A stretch of DNA of 29,642 bases from Vicinamibacteria bacterium (GCA_025937075.1 JAICSD010000004.1:1-29642), one strand, 5' to 3'. Positions 1 through 7,679 are shown, counted from the stretch's first letter. The notes: a model not told the origin generated them from the sequence alone. Translations and numbers: made by a program.

Positions 1-46
1 GGCGCGCCGGCGGACCGGTCCGCTCGGGAGAGGGCTCCGTGCTCAT
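1..46 (-). CDS. N-terminal start of an unidentified protein, cut by the window edge
   Basis: An ATG at 46 reads leftward to the window edge without a stop, giving 15 residues that begin MSTEPSPERTGPPAR. A sigma70-like promoter (133-161) points toward it, which is the main reason to believe a gene starts here. No strong Shine-Dalgarno sequence precedes the ATG. A nearby ATG at 54 is followed at once by a stop codon, so it cannot be the start. Too little sequence is present to name a family. Confidence 0.4.
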   Translation of the reverse strand, partial: MSTEPSPERTGPPAR

Positions 47-132
47 AGCTACATGTCGGCCAGCGGCTGGATGTTGCGCGAACACGGCGCCTGGACGGAC
101 CCGTACTCGGCTCGCTCGCTACCTGAAGCGGG

Positions 133-161
133 AACGTATGACTCCTCTGAGCGATTGTCAA
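133..161 (-). promoter_or_regulatory. sigma70-like promoter for the leftward gene at the window edge
   Basis: Read on the minus strand, a perfect TTGACA (161-156) is followed after 17 bases by TACGTT (138-133). The -35 box matches the consensus fully and the spacer is ideal; the -10 box is weaker. It lies downstream of the DinB gene and points away from it, toward the partial gene at 46-1. Confidence 0.5.
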
Positions 162-182
162 GCGTGCCGCGACGGGCTCGCC

Positions 183-677
183 TTACATGACGGGAGCGCT
201 GAGCGCTGCGCGGATCCGCGCCAGGTGGTGATAACTGTGCCGCACCGCGTGATCCTCCAGGAAGAACTGGCAGGTCAGCGGAGCATCGGCGTTGAGCGAC
301 ACCGGTGCGGCTCGATCGAGGTGGTCGTCGGTCAGCGCGCGGATCGCCGCAGCGGCCGTCGCGCTGTTGCGCCGCAGCAGATCGAGCGCAGCGTCCTTCG
401 TCACCGCCGCGTTGTCCTTCGCGTGCTTCGCGTTGATCTCGTGCACGGCGTCCCACGTCACGCCCTCGATCGGCTTGCCTCCGGCAAGCGTCTGCGCCAG
501 CTCGATCTCGAGCGGGTACATGAACGCGACATGATGCACGACGACGCCGACGGTCCGTCCATCTCTCGGGACCCGCACCTGCCACTCGGCATCCGTGAGG
601 CCGTTCGCGAGATCGGCCAACGCACGGGCCCCGTGTTCGAGACGTTCGGCAAGCGCATTCGTCCTCCGACTGATCAT
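183..677 (-). CDS. DinB-family four-helix metalloprotein
   Basis: This 164-residue protein has the length and helical make-up of the DinB/DfsB superfamily. These are stress-linked four-helix-bundle proteins that bind a divalent metal with three histidines; some are thiol-dependent transferases, and most have no known substrate. Candidate ligands are His48/49 in VVHHVAF and the cluster HAVRHSYHH at 143-151, where the family places its later ligands. The ATG at 677 is preceded by AAGGAG at about 8 bases. The gene diverges from the stress-related PRC-barrel gene across a 218-bp spacer, so the two could share regulation. No signal peptide is visible, so it is probably cytoplasmic. Confidence 0.8.
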   Translation of the reverse strand: MISRRTNALAERLEHGARALADLANGLTDAEWQVRVPRDGRTVGVVVHHVAFMYPLEIELAQTLAGGKPIEGVTWDAVHEINAKHAKDNAAVTKDAALDLLRRNSATAAAAIRALTDDHLDRAAPVSLNADAPLTCQFFLEDHAVRHSYHHLARIRAALSAPVM

Positions 678-895
678 CGTCGTTGCTCCTTCGCGTGCTG
701 CGCCACACGAGTGGCGCGCGGTTTACTGTGACACGTCCCTCAATGCTTCGAGCACGACTGCGCGCCCAGCCGTTCCGTGCACGTCATCAGCATACGGCCG
801 AAGTGAGTCGGCGACGCAAGATTCGCCATCACGATTGGGCACCTGCGTTGCACGACAGCCGCCTTGAGCACAGGAGAGATCACGCAGGAGGGACA

Positions 896-1678
896 ATGGC
901 AGAACCGATCAGCAACGCGTCGCTCACACGACTGACCAACGCCGACTACGAAGTTGCGCCCGGCGAGCCCGACGTGCGCGGCTGGAACGTCGTCCTCGGA
1001 TCGGACGACGTCGTCGGCAAGGTCGATGACCTGATCATCGATCGATCCGCGGGCAAGGTGCGGTATCTCGACGTCGACCTCGATCGCGAAGCGGCCGGCC
1101 TCGAGAGGGATCGCCACGTGCTGGTACCGATCGAGTCCGCGCAGCTCGATCCGGACGAAGAAGAGGTCGTTCTCAATCAGATGAGCCGCGCCTCTCTGTT
1201 GAATCTTCCCGAGTACCAGGAGGGTAAGGCATTCGCCACCGAGTACGACGATACGTACCGATCGCACCTCGGCAGCGGTCCAGAGACGAAACGAATCACG
1301 CGATCGGCGGAGGAGTTGCGCGTTGGCAAACGGACGGGGCAGAAGGGCGAAGTGCGCGTCTCCAAACACGTCGAGACCGAGCACGTCCGCCAATCCGTTC
1401 CGCTGACCAGTGAAGAGGTCCACGTCGAGCGGCGGCCCGTCGAGCGGGCGGTCGGCTCAGCCGACATCCGCGATGACGAGATCGCGATCCCGGTGATGGG
1501 CGAAGAAGCAGTCGTCGAGAAGCGTCCGGTCGTGAAGGAAGAAGTCGTGATCAGCAAGGAACCGGTCACGAGAGAGCAAAACGTCGAGGCGGACGTGCGC
1601 CGCGAAGAGTTCGACGTGAAGCCGTCGTCGAAGGACATCCGGGTGAAGGACGACACGAAGGGTCGGGGGAGGGAGTAA
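896..1678 (+). CDS. PRC-barrel and DUF2382 (YsnF/AvaK-like) stress protein
   Basis: The 260-residue protein starts at the ATG at 896, just after AGGAGGGACA; the upstream extension of the frame lacks a site of similar quality. Residues 15-95 form a PRC-barrel (GKVDDLIIDRSAGKVRYLDV). Residues about 130-245 are the charged DUF2382 region, with repeated E-V-x-V/I-x-K/R strands such as VRVSKHVETEHV and EEVVISKEPVTREQNVEAD. DUF2382 proteins (YsnF in Bacillus, AvaK in Anabaena) are linked to general or osmotic stress; the molecular role is unknown. The stop codon overlaps the start of the next gene (TAATG), so the two are probably translated together. It is very acidic and has no signal peptide. Confidence 0.88.
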   Translation: MAEPISNASLTRLTNADYEVAPGEPDVRGWNVVLGSDDVVGKVDDLIIDRSAGKVRYLDVDLDREAAGLERDRHVLVPIESAQLDPDEEEVVLNQMSRASLLNLPEYQEGKAFATEYDDTYRSHLGSGPETKRITRSAEELRVGKRTGQKGEVRVSKHVETEHVRQSVPLTSEEVHVERRPVERAVGSADIRDDEIAIPVMGEEAVVEKRPVVKEEVVISKEPVTREQNVEADVRREEFDVKPSSKDIRVKDDTKGRGRE

Positions 1679-1872
1679 TGGCCGACATCGATGTCGTCCC
1701 GAAGCATCGCAGCTACGTCTGGCTGTGGATCGTCCTGGCGATCATCGTGATCGCCCTGCTCTTCTGGGCATTCCGAGGTGCAGGCACACGCACGACGGGC
1801 TCGCGGTTGGCGGGATCCAGCGGCGTGATTGCCGAACTTCAGAGTCCGCACGCTGTTCGAGCGGCCGTATAG
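1678..1872 (+). CDS. small single-pass membrane protein
   Basis: This 64-residue protein begins one base inside the stop codon of the PRC-barrel gene (TAATG), a strong sign of translational coupling. Residues 13-32 form one hydrophobic helix (WLWIVLAIIVIALLFWAF). A short charged N-terminus and a basic, glycine-rich tail flank it. I recognise no family. The coupling suggests it anchors or partners the PRC-barrel/DUF2382 protein at the inner membrane. The last 20 residues have no obvious structure. Confidence 0.7.
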   Translation: MADIDVVPKHRSYVWLWIVLAIIVIALLFWAFRGAGTRTTGSRLAGSSGVIAELQSPHAVRAAV

Positions 1873-1941
1873 TTCGCGTCAGGCGTTGCGGGGCGTGCCG
1901 CCAGGGGCATGTCCCGCAGCGCCATCGAGGGACGAGCTCGC

Positions 1942-3327
1942 CTACGTGCCGAACGACCAGATCGGACCGGTTGCAACTTTGTTCGCCATCGTCTTGCTCA
2001 CGATCTTCCAGTAGTACGTACGTCCGGGCGTCAGCGTCGGCAGCGCGAACTTCTTGGTCGAGTTCGGTGTCACCGAGACGTTGCTCGCGAGCAGCGGCGG
2101 ATTGGACGACGTGCCGAAATAGACATCCGCTTTCCAGGCCCAGGGTCCCGGCTTCCAGGTCAGGTACATGCCCGAGACCGGCTTCCCGCCGGTGGCGTTG
2201 GCGGGCGACACGTTGACCGGCTTGTCCGGTGGGAGCGGCGTGAAGGCTTTGGTCTCCGCGTAGCCTTTCGTATTACCCCACTTTCGGTTGAAGTTGTTCT
2301 TGAACCACGTGAACATCCACGATTTGGTCGTGAAGTAATTGTGCTCGTGCTGCGCCTTGTTCGAGTCCGAGGTCCAGTTCGACGATCCAAAGATGCTCAT
2401 GGCCTGCCCGTACAGAAGGACGGTCTTCTGGTGCGTGAAGCCCGCGTGCGCGCGGACCCGAATCTGCACGCCGGCCAAGGCCATCCGATCGATCTCGTAC
2501 GCCTGCCAGAGATTGTCGGTGCTGCGGTACCAGGACGGTTCGACGATGAGACGCACCGGGACGCCGCGCTTCGCGGCGCGGATCATGCCGTCGGCGTGGC
2601 TGTTCTCGGTGATCTTGTACATGATCACGTCGATGCGCACCGTCTCCGCGTCATATCGCGGGACCGCACGCTTCGCGAAGTTCTGCCACGGGACGAACAG
2701 AAGATCGGGGCTGATCGGGAACGTCGCGTTCTCGCGCGCCAGCGGAGTCTGGACGTTCGCATAGTTCGACATCAGCGCCGTGTCCATCCAGGCATCGTCC
2801 ATGCGTGTCTTGAACGAATCCACGAGCGCGCCGTCGTCGGTGAAGTAGATCGCTTCGTCCGTATAGTTCGTGTACGGTGAAACGGGGATGAGGTAGTAGT
2901 CGCTGAAATTGGCCGCGCCGAATTCGAGCTGGTCCTGGCCGACGAACACCATGAACTTCCAGTGCATCGAAGCGCCGACGGACCGTACGCGGATTGGAAT
3001 CCCGGCCGCCGCGAGCTTCTGCAGGATGACGCCGTTCTGAGGGGACACCTTGTTGCGCCGCGCGTCGGCAATCACGCGAACGGGGACCTGCGCCTTGAAG
3101 CGATTGATGAGCGCGTCCGCAATGACGCTGTCCTCCATCATGTCGAACGCCACTTCAATCTTCACGCGCTCGTTCGCAATGAGCGTCAGGAGCGGCGCGC
3201 GGCAATCCTCGAAGGAGGGGTCGCACAAGCGCTCCGCGGCGGCAGCGAACGTCGGACAGGCGAGCAGCCACGTCATTGCGCAGAGCACGACCGCAATGCG
3301 TGTTCGATGGTGTCCTTGATGAGGCAT
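1942..3327 (-). CDS. secreted phospholipase-D-like protein with C-terminal Fn3-like domain
   Basis: The ATG at 3327 is chosen because AGGGAGGA precedes it; a start at 3366 would add 13 unlikely residues before the signal peptide. The protein has 461 residues: signal peptide about 1-30, two PLD half-domains (about 40-185 and 195-355), and a beta-rich Fn3-like domain (about 365-461, ending in PGRTYYWKIVSKT). PLD catalytic motifs are visible as HWK at 122-124 followed by FGAANFS, and HQK at 299-301 followed by IFGSSNWT. The aspartate usually five residues after the lysine is V129 in the first motif and Y306 in the second. Secreted PLD-fold proteins act on phospholipids or nucleic acids; the substrate here is unknown. 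It converges on the small membrane-protein gene. Confidence 0.85.
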   Translation of the reverse strand: MPHQGHHRTRIAVVLCAMTWLLACPTFAAAAERLCDPSFEDCRAPLLTLIANERVKIEVAFDMMEDSVIADALINRFKAQVPVRVIADARRNKVSPQNGVILQKLAAAGIPIRVRSVGASMHWKFMVFVGQDQLEFGAANFSDYYLIPVSPYTNYTDEAIYFTDDGALVDSFKTRMDDAWMDTALMSNYANVQTPLARENATFPISPDLLFVPWQNFAKRAVPRYDAETVRIDVIMYKITENSHADGMIRAAKRGVPVRLIVEPSWYRSTDNLWQAYEIDRMALAGVQIRVRAHAGFTHQKTVLLYGQAMSIFGSSNWTSDSNKAQHEHNYFTTKSWMFTWFKNNFNRKWGNTKGYAETKAFTPLPPDKPVNVSPANATGGKPVSGMYLTWKPGPWAWKADVYFGTSSNPPLLASNVSVTPNSTKKFALPTLTPGRTYYWKIVSKTMANKVATGPIWSFGT

Positions 3328-3634
3328 CGGATTCCTCCCTGGGGTTGAGGCCCCGCGTGACAGCAATCACTCTGCCACTCTCAGCGGTTCTCGGGTCGAC
3401 CGAGCCGCGCAGCTCATCGGTATTGCGCGGACACGGGCGCGGCAGCATGCAGTTCGGCTGCTGACGAGAAAGTCTGCCCATAGGAAGCCTTTTATATCGC
3501 CGTCAGGCAGTCAAAAGGCATCTACAGTTCTGAAATCGTAAGGAATCGCAATGTTTCCACGTCGAAGTACGCCATGAGGAAGACTTTCCGGCGTCCAACC
3601 TCGGACCTCCAATTGCTCCGGATGGGGCGTTCTC
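3328..3634. other. divergent spacer with an AT-rich inverted repeat
   Basis: This 307-bp region separates the leftward PLD-like gene from the rightward PilZ gene and contains no convincing gene. Its most distinctive part is GCCTTTT (3487-3493) facing AAAAGGC (3513-3519), a 7-bp inverted repeat around a spacer that includes TATAT. It is one of the few AT-rich spots in the window, so it could hold an operator or promoter. I see no pair of -35 and -10 boxes with correct spacing. An 8-codon reading frame (3551-3577) behind AAGGA is also present but is not conserved evidence of a gene. Confidence 0.35.
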
Positions 3635-4876
3635 ATGACGACCCTTTCACTCGAAGCCCCGCGACACCGGCCAGGCGGTCACATTCTCGCCATCGAGGCG
3701 GATCCGCAACGCGCCCGTGCGCTCCGGGCGATGTTCGACCGCCGCAACACGATCCACTTGACCATCGTCAGCTCGGTCGAGGATGCCGTCACGGCCATCG
3801 CCGAGCGCGTCCCCGATCTGGTCATGACCTCCGCCTTCCTGCAGCCGGCCGACGTCGAACGCCTCACGGCGCATTTGACGGAGACGTCCGGCGCCTCGCA
3901 CGTGCAGATGCTGATCGCTCCGGCCATCACCGCTCCGGTCCAGGCGCGGATGTCGGCACGACGGTTTCGCGTCCGCGGACGCCGCGCAGCGCCGCCGCCG
4001 ACCGCGTGCGACGTGGGCGCTGTCCTGGATCAGGTGGACGCGTACCTGGAACAGGCGCGTGCGGCCCTCGAGGATCGAGAGCGCACCGATTACAGCGCGG
4101 GTACCGCAGGGAGGATCGCTGCACCGTTACGCCTGGTACATACGCGCGCCGGCCAGGAAAGCGAAGCGCTGTCGGACATCTTCGAGCGCGTCGACCTGAT
4201 CGCCGGTCCCAGGGCGCGCGATCGGCGCCGTGCCGCGCGCCGCCCCGGAACGGACCTGCCGTGGCTCTGGTCCGCCAAGCTGCCGAGCGGACTCGATCTG
4301 AAGGTCGTCGACGTCTCGAACAGCGGCGTGCTCGTCGAAACGCCGACAAAGCTGTCGCCCGGCGCGACGATCGAGCTGCGCATCCTCGGACACGAGATGA
4401 ACCTGTCGGTGCTCGCACGAATCGCCCGAACCGACGTCGCGCACGTCGATGCACGCGGCGTGAAGTACCACATCGGCGCAGCGTTCGCCCGCGACCTCGA
4501 GCTCGTCCGCCCCGAGCGGCTCTCGTCCGACGCACGGCCTGGCGCACTGGCCGACGTGCTTTCCCGCGTGCTCGCGCAGACGGATCACGGATCGACCGCG
4601 GCACTCGTCTGTTTCGAGCAGGAGCTGACACGGCTGCTGCCGGTGCGTTCGGTTCACGTCCGGCAGCGACCGACGCCCTCGGTCGAAGGCACCGAGTCCG
4701 TGTACTTCTCCGTTCCCGGTCCCGCCGGCGCGATTCTCCAGGCGACGTTCGATCACGACCAGGCGGTCTCGCCGCTCGAATTCAAGCTCTTGAAAGCCGC
4801 CGCGAACCTCGCCAGCATCGTGCTCGATTTCGCGCCGCCACGCGCAGAGAAGGAGTACCGGATCGCCGCGCACTGA
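3635..4876 (+). CDS. degenerate-receiver and PilZ-domain protein
   Basis: The 413-residue protein has a receiver-like N-terminus (about 15-140; HILAIEADPQRARALRAMF), a linker, a PilZ domain (about 197-285), and an unassigned C-terminal alpha/beta region (about 300-400). The PilZ core shows DVSNSG at 226-231, matching the D/NxSxxG half of the cyclic-di-GMP site, preceded by an arginine-rich stretch (RDRRRAARR) where RxxxR is expected. In the receiver, the phospho-acceptor Asp after the third strand seems to be replaced (PDLVMTSAFLQ), so it probably is not phosphorylated. The likely role is a c-di-GMP-responsive adaptor. The overlapping longer frame starting at 3574 is Arg/Pro-rich and is a shadow. 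Confidence 0.78.
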   Translation: MTTLSLEAPRHRPGGHILAIEADPQRARALRAMFDRRNTIHLTIVSSVEDAVTAIAERVPDLVMTSAFLQPADVERLTAHLTETSGASHVQMLIAPAITAPVQARMSARRFRVRGRRAAPPPTACDVGAVLDQVDAYLEQARAALEDRERTDYSAGTAGRIAAPLRLVHTRAGQESEALSDIFERVDLIAGPRARDRRRAARRPGTDLPWLWSAKLPSGLDLKVVDVSNSGVLVETPTKLSPGATIELRILGHEMNLSVLARIARTDVAHVDARGVKYHIGAAFARDLELVRPERLSSDARPGALADVLSRVLAQTDHGSTAALVCFEQELTRLLPVRSVHVRQRPTPSVEGTESVYFSVPGPAGAILQATFDHDQAVSPLEFKLLKAAANLASIVLDFAPPRAEKEYRIAAH

Positions 4877-4987
4877 GACTTCCGTCGACTGCGCAAGCGT
4901 CCAGCTTGCATCGTTCGTCCCTTCGAACCATAGTGCTGGTTTCACCCCTGAGATTCCATCCCTCAACGTCAATGAAGGGAGATTCCA

Positions 4988-5461
4988 ATGGCGAAAGCAG
5001 CCAAGTCGGTACCGGATGGGTATCACACCATTACGCCGCAGCTCACGCTGGATGACGCGGCAGGGACGATCGAGTGGTACAAGAAGGCGCTGGGCGCCGA
5101 AGAGTTGGGCCGCAGTCTCGGCCCGGACGGCAAGATCATGCACGCGGAGATCAAGATCGGTGATTCGCGCGTCATGGTCAACGACGTCGTGATGGGCAAG
5201 GGCCCGAAGGCGCTGGGCGGATCCCCGGCATCCCTGTGGTTGTTCGTGGACAACAGCGACGCACTGTTCCAGCGCGCGGTCGGCGCAGGCGCAAAGGTGA
5301 GCATGCCGATGGCCGATCAGTTCTGGGGCGATCGGGCAGGGGCGGTCGTCGATCCCGCGGGGTACACATGGTGGCTCGCGACGCGGAAGGAGGATCTGAC
5401 GCCCGCCGAAATGAAGCAGCGGGCCGACGAGTTCTTCAAGCAGGCGGCGCACAGCCACTGA
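4988..5461 (+). CDS. VOC (glyoxalase/PhnB-like) family protein
   Basis: This 157-residue protein follows AAGGGAGATTCCA and has the two beta-alpha-beta-beta-beta modules of the vicinal-oxygen-chelate superfamily. Recognisable parts are the N-terminal TPQLTLDDAAGTIEWYKKAL, the central DGKIMHAEIKIGDSRVMVND, and the C-terminal GAVVDPAGYTWWLATRKED followed by the helix LTPAEMKQRADEFF. This tail is typical of PhnB-like VOC proteins, where the site usually reads DPFGHxW. Here the histidine position is tyrosine, so metal binding at that site may be changed. Many relatives are annotated only as glyoxalase or bleomycin-resistance protein. The substrate is not predictable. The 111 bp before the gene appear to be an ordinary leader. 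Confidence 0.85.
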   Translation: MAKAAKSVPDGYHTITPQLTLDDAAGTIEWYKKALGAEELGRSLGPDGKIMHAEIKIGDSRVMVNDVVMGKGPKALGGSPASLWLFVDNSDALFQRAVGAGAKVSMPMADQFWGDRAGAVVDPAGYTWWLATRKEDLTPAEMKQRADEFFKQAAHSH

Positions 5462-5606
5462 ACATGGGGCAGTAGAACCGTCCGTACGCGGGGCTGACGC
5501 GGTTCGCCGCGCCAGCACCCGATGCGGCCGCCGCATCGATGGCGGTCTTCGGGTCGTCGACCATCGAATCCCACGTGACGCCATCGAACGCGTTCACACT
5601 TCGAGC
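5436..5606 (-). other. protein-like frame continuing after the M28 stop codon
   Basis: In the same frame as the M28 remnant, reading continues past its TGA (5607-5609) for 56 codons to a second TGA (5436-5438). Within it, AFDGVTWDSMVDDPKTAI looks like a real protein and about four-fifths of codons end in G or C, as in genuine genes here. The last codons overlap the opposite-strand VOC gene. I do not recognise the family. It may be the tail of another decayed gene. Confidence 0.3.
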
Positions 5607-6200
5607 TCACCTCGCCGGATTCTGGCCCGCGCGCCACTGCGGCCGGAAATCCGAGCTCGCCAGCCACGCCAGCGGCTCCACCATCGATGCGATAGCATCG
5701 CGCATGTGCGGGTAGCCGACGAGGCGCGTCTCGTCCCGCGGCGTGTGGTAGTCCTGGTGCAGGCCGTAGCTCGATACGGTGTGCGCGACAATGCCGCGCA
5801 ACGCGAACGAGAAGTTGTCGGACCGCTCGAAGAAGTGCTGATCGGGATGCGGATCGGCGACGAGGTGCGCGCCGTGCGCCGCGAGTGCGGCTCCGAGGTC
5901 GGACCGCTCGTACCCGGTGAGCCACACGGTGTGCGACGGCACGCTTGCGTCGGGACGGCCGATCATTTCGAACTGCACGTCCGCGACGATCGTGTCGAGC
6001 GGAACGGGCGGCTTCTCCCGAATATACGTCGCGCCGTATCCGCCGTTCTCCTCGCTGCCGAAACACGCGAACACGATCGTCCGCCTGGGCCGGCGCAACG
6101 TCAGCGCCGCGGCGAGCTCCATGACGGCCACCGTCCCCGATGCATCGTCGTCGGCGCCGTTGAAGATCTTGTCGGGCGTCCGCCCGCTGCAGGCTGACGA
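5607..6200 (-). pseudogene. 5'-truncated M28 family zinc aminopeptidase
   Basis: The frame reads DKIFNGADDDASGTVAVMEL, the second metal-ligand motif of M28 peptidases, then FACFGSEENGG with the catalytic and metal-binding Glu pair, and later a histidine in LHQDYHTPRDE that matches the last zinc ligand. The C-terminal two-thirds of the catalytic domain is therefore intact. The signal peptide, the N-terminal half and the first zinc-binding His are absent. Upstream, the open frame runs only to the stop codon of the next gene (6255-6257) and encodes about 20 unrelated, proline-rich residues. The first ATG (6131) falls after the motif. This looks like a deletion remnant, probably inactive. Confidence 0.72.
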
Positions 6201-6254
6201 GGGCGTGCATCTGTGCGGGGGTGGGCGGCCTTCATCGATCGCTGATCCTGAGAC

Positions 6255-6506
6255 TCACTGGTTCTCCGGCTTGGCTTTCAGCTTCGCGTCGTTCTCCTTG
6301 ATGAAGTCGCGGATCTCGTCCGCCATCGACAGGAGCTTCGTCCACTGCTCCTTGTAGAGCGTGACGGGAAATCGGCCCAGCCCGTACACCGAGACGCCGC
6401 CCTTCTCGCTCACCTTCAAGGCGACGCTGCGGCCGCGCTGGTTTCTGAGTTGTTCGTTCTCGGCCTTGAGCCGTTCGAGTTCGGCCTTCAGATCGTCGTC
6501 TGCCAT
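6255..6506 (-). CDS. small conserved coiled-coil protein of unknown function
   Basis: The ATG at 6506 is chosen because AGGAG lies 5 bases before it and the protein then starts MADDDLKAELERLKAENEQL. The 83 residues comprise a leucine-zipper-like coiled coil (about 3-25), a basic hinge (RNQRGRSVAL), a compact beta segment VSEKGGVSVYGLGRFPVTLY, and an amphipathic C-terminal helix (KEQWTKLLSMADEIRDFIKEN). The beta segment looks like a strongly conserved motif that I associate with short uncharacterised proteins in several phyla. It is soluble and probably dimeric. A TACAAT box lies upstream. The function is unknown. Confidence 0.75.
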   Translation of the reverse strand: MADDDLKAELERLKAENEQLRNQRGRSVALKVSEKGGVSVYGLGRFPVTLYKEQWTKLLSMADEIRDFIKENDAKLKAKPENQ

Positions 6507-6537
6507 ATGGTCTCCTGCGCGGGACAGTTGATGCGCG

Positions 6538-6543
6538 ATTGTA
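6538..6543 (-). promoter_or_regulatory. -10 element for the small coiled-coil gene
   Basis: TACAAT on the minus strand, about 30 bases before the ATG at 6506, matches five of six bases of the sigma70 -10 box. No good -35 box is seen. The element sits inside a GCGGGA...TCCCGC inverted repeat (6-bp arms, 19-base spacer), a possible operator. Confidence 0.4.
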
Positions 6544-6600
6544 TCCCGCACGATTCGCTGCACCGTGACTCGGGGGCTTCAACTGGTGGGAGGCGCTGGT

Positions 6601-6620
6601 GCTGCGGATTATCCCGCAGC
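6601..6620. other. hairpin in the spacer between the coiled-coil and isomerase genes
   Basis: GCTGCGG (6601-6607) pairs perfectly with CCGCAGC (6614-6620) around the loop ATTATC. It lies in the 271-bp divergent spacer between genes starting at 6506 and 6778. No run of T follows on either strand, so it is not a classic intrinsic terminator. Its role is unknown. Confidence 0.35.
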
Positions 6621-6738
6621 CGCGCGGGGAAAATTCGCGGGGGAGAAGCAACGGCCATACCGCGCGGATTTATCAGGCGTTTGCTCGACATGCGGTAAGC
6701 TTCTGCCTCCCTCAGCGCGCCGAGCGCGATGGGGGTCC

Positions 6739-6760
6739 GGCCGGGCGAAGCGCCCCGGCC
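6739..6760 (+). other. GC-rich hairpin next to the isomerase ribosome-binding site
   Basis: GGCCGGGCG pairs with CGCCCCGGCC around a short AAG loop, with one bulged base. It ends 17 bases before the ATG at 6778, and AATCAGGAGG follows directly. In the mRNA it would form just upstream of the Shine-Dalgarno sequence and could affect translation. Confidence 0.4.
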
Positions 6761-6777
6761 AATCAGGAGGCTTTCGC

Positions 6778-7641
6778 ATGCGCCGCAGAGCGTTCCTCGG
6801 TGCCGTCGCCGCACCGATCCTCGTCAGCCGCGTCTCCGCGCAGGAGACGGCGGCCGTTTCGCCGAAGCCGCGCAAGGGACGCATCAAGCAGGGCGTCACC
6901 CGGGGCGTGTTCGGACGCGGCGCCAGCCTCGACGACAGCTGCCGCGAGGCGGCGCGCCTCGGCATCAAGGGCTTCGACCTGATTGGCCCTGCCGACTGGC
7001 CGACGCTGAAGAAATACGGGCTCGTCCCGTCGATGTATCCGGGCCCCGGCGGCACGATTCCCGAGGCATTGAACCGGACGGAGAATCACGCGCGCCTCGG
7101 TGCCCTGATGCACGCCGCGATCGACGAGGCGGCCGCCAACGGCGTCCCGAACATCATCACGTTCTCCGGCAACCGCAACGGCATGGACGATCGCGCCGGC
7201 GCCGACAACAGCGTCGCATTCCTGAACGGGATCAAGGCGCACGCGGAAGACAAGCAGATCACCGTCTGCATGGAGTACCTGAACAGCAAGGTCAATCATA
7301 AGGACTACATGTTCGACCACATCGCCTGGGGCGTGGACGTCATGAAGCGCGTCGATTCTCCGCGTGTGAAGATCCTCTACGACATCTACCACGCGCAGAT
7401 CATGGACGGCGACATCGTGCGGAACATCCGCGATCACTTCCAGTGGATCGGACACTTCCACACAGGCGGCAATCCGGGCCGCCACGAGATCGACGACACG
7501 CAGGAACTGAACTACCGCTTCGTGATGCAGGCGATTGCGGATCTGGGCTATACCGGGTTCGTCTCCCACGAATACTCGCCGAGCCAGGGACACGATCCGA
7601 TCGCCGAACTGGAGAAGGCAATCGAGATCTGCGACGCGTAG
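6778..7641 (+). CDS. exported hydroxypyruvate-isomerase-like TIM-barrel protein
   Basis: The start at 6778 follows AGGAGG by 7 bases and gives a 287-residue protein whose N-terminus (MRRRAFLGAVAAPILVSRVSA) is an export signal, possibly Tat because of the RRR. The rest is a xylose-isomerase-like TIM barrel of the Hyi/IolI group. The expected metal and catalytic residues are visible: Glu166 in CMEYLNSKVNH, Asp202 and His205 in YDIYHAQ, His228 in GHFHTGGNPGRHE, and Glu265 in SHEYSP. Relatives interconvert hydroxypyruvate with tartronate semialdehyde or epimerise sugars. The exported form points to a periplasmic sugar-derived substrate. Substrate unknown. Confidence 0.85.
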   Translation: MRRRAFLGAVAAPILVSRVSAQETAAVSPKPRKGRIKQGVTRGVFGRGASLDDSCREAARLGIKGFDLIGPADWPTLKKYGLVPSMYPGPGGTIPEALNRTENHARLGALMHAAIDEAAANGVPNIITFSGNRNGMDDRAGADNSVAFLNGIKAHAEDKQITVCMEYLNSKVNHKDYMFDHIAWGVDVMKRVDSPRVKILYDIYHAQIMDGDIVRNIRDHFQWIGHFHTGGNPGRHEIDDTQELNYRFVMQAIADLGYTGFVSHEYSPSQGHDPIAELEKAIEICDA

Positions 7642-7679
7642 TCAGCGCTTGTGCCTCCGCGTACGAGTTGCGACACAGT

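Noticed and set aside
3551..3577. 8-codon leader peptide (MFPRRSTP) behind AAGGA
   Set aside because: Too short to support, no amino-acid run typical of attenuation, and no alternative hairpin pair seen.
3574..5055. 493-codon plus-strand frame overlapping the PilZ gene
   Set aside because: Arg/Pro/Ser-rich and without motifs; the overlapping frame encodes the receiver and PilZ domains.
4127..5584. 485-codon minus-strand open frame over the PilZ and VOC genes
   Set aside because: It is antisense to two recognisable genes, has no family-like motif and is rich in Arg/Ala/Gly; a typical shadow in GC-rich DNA.
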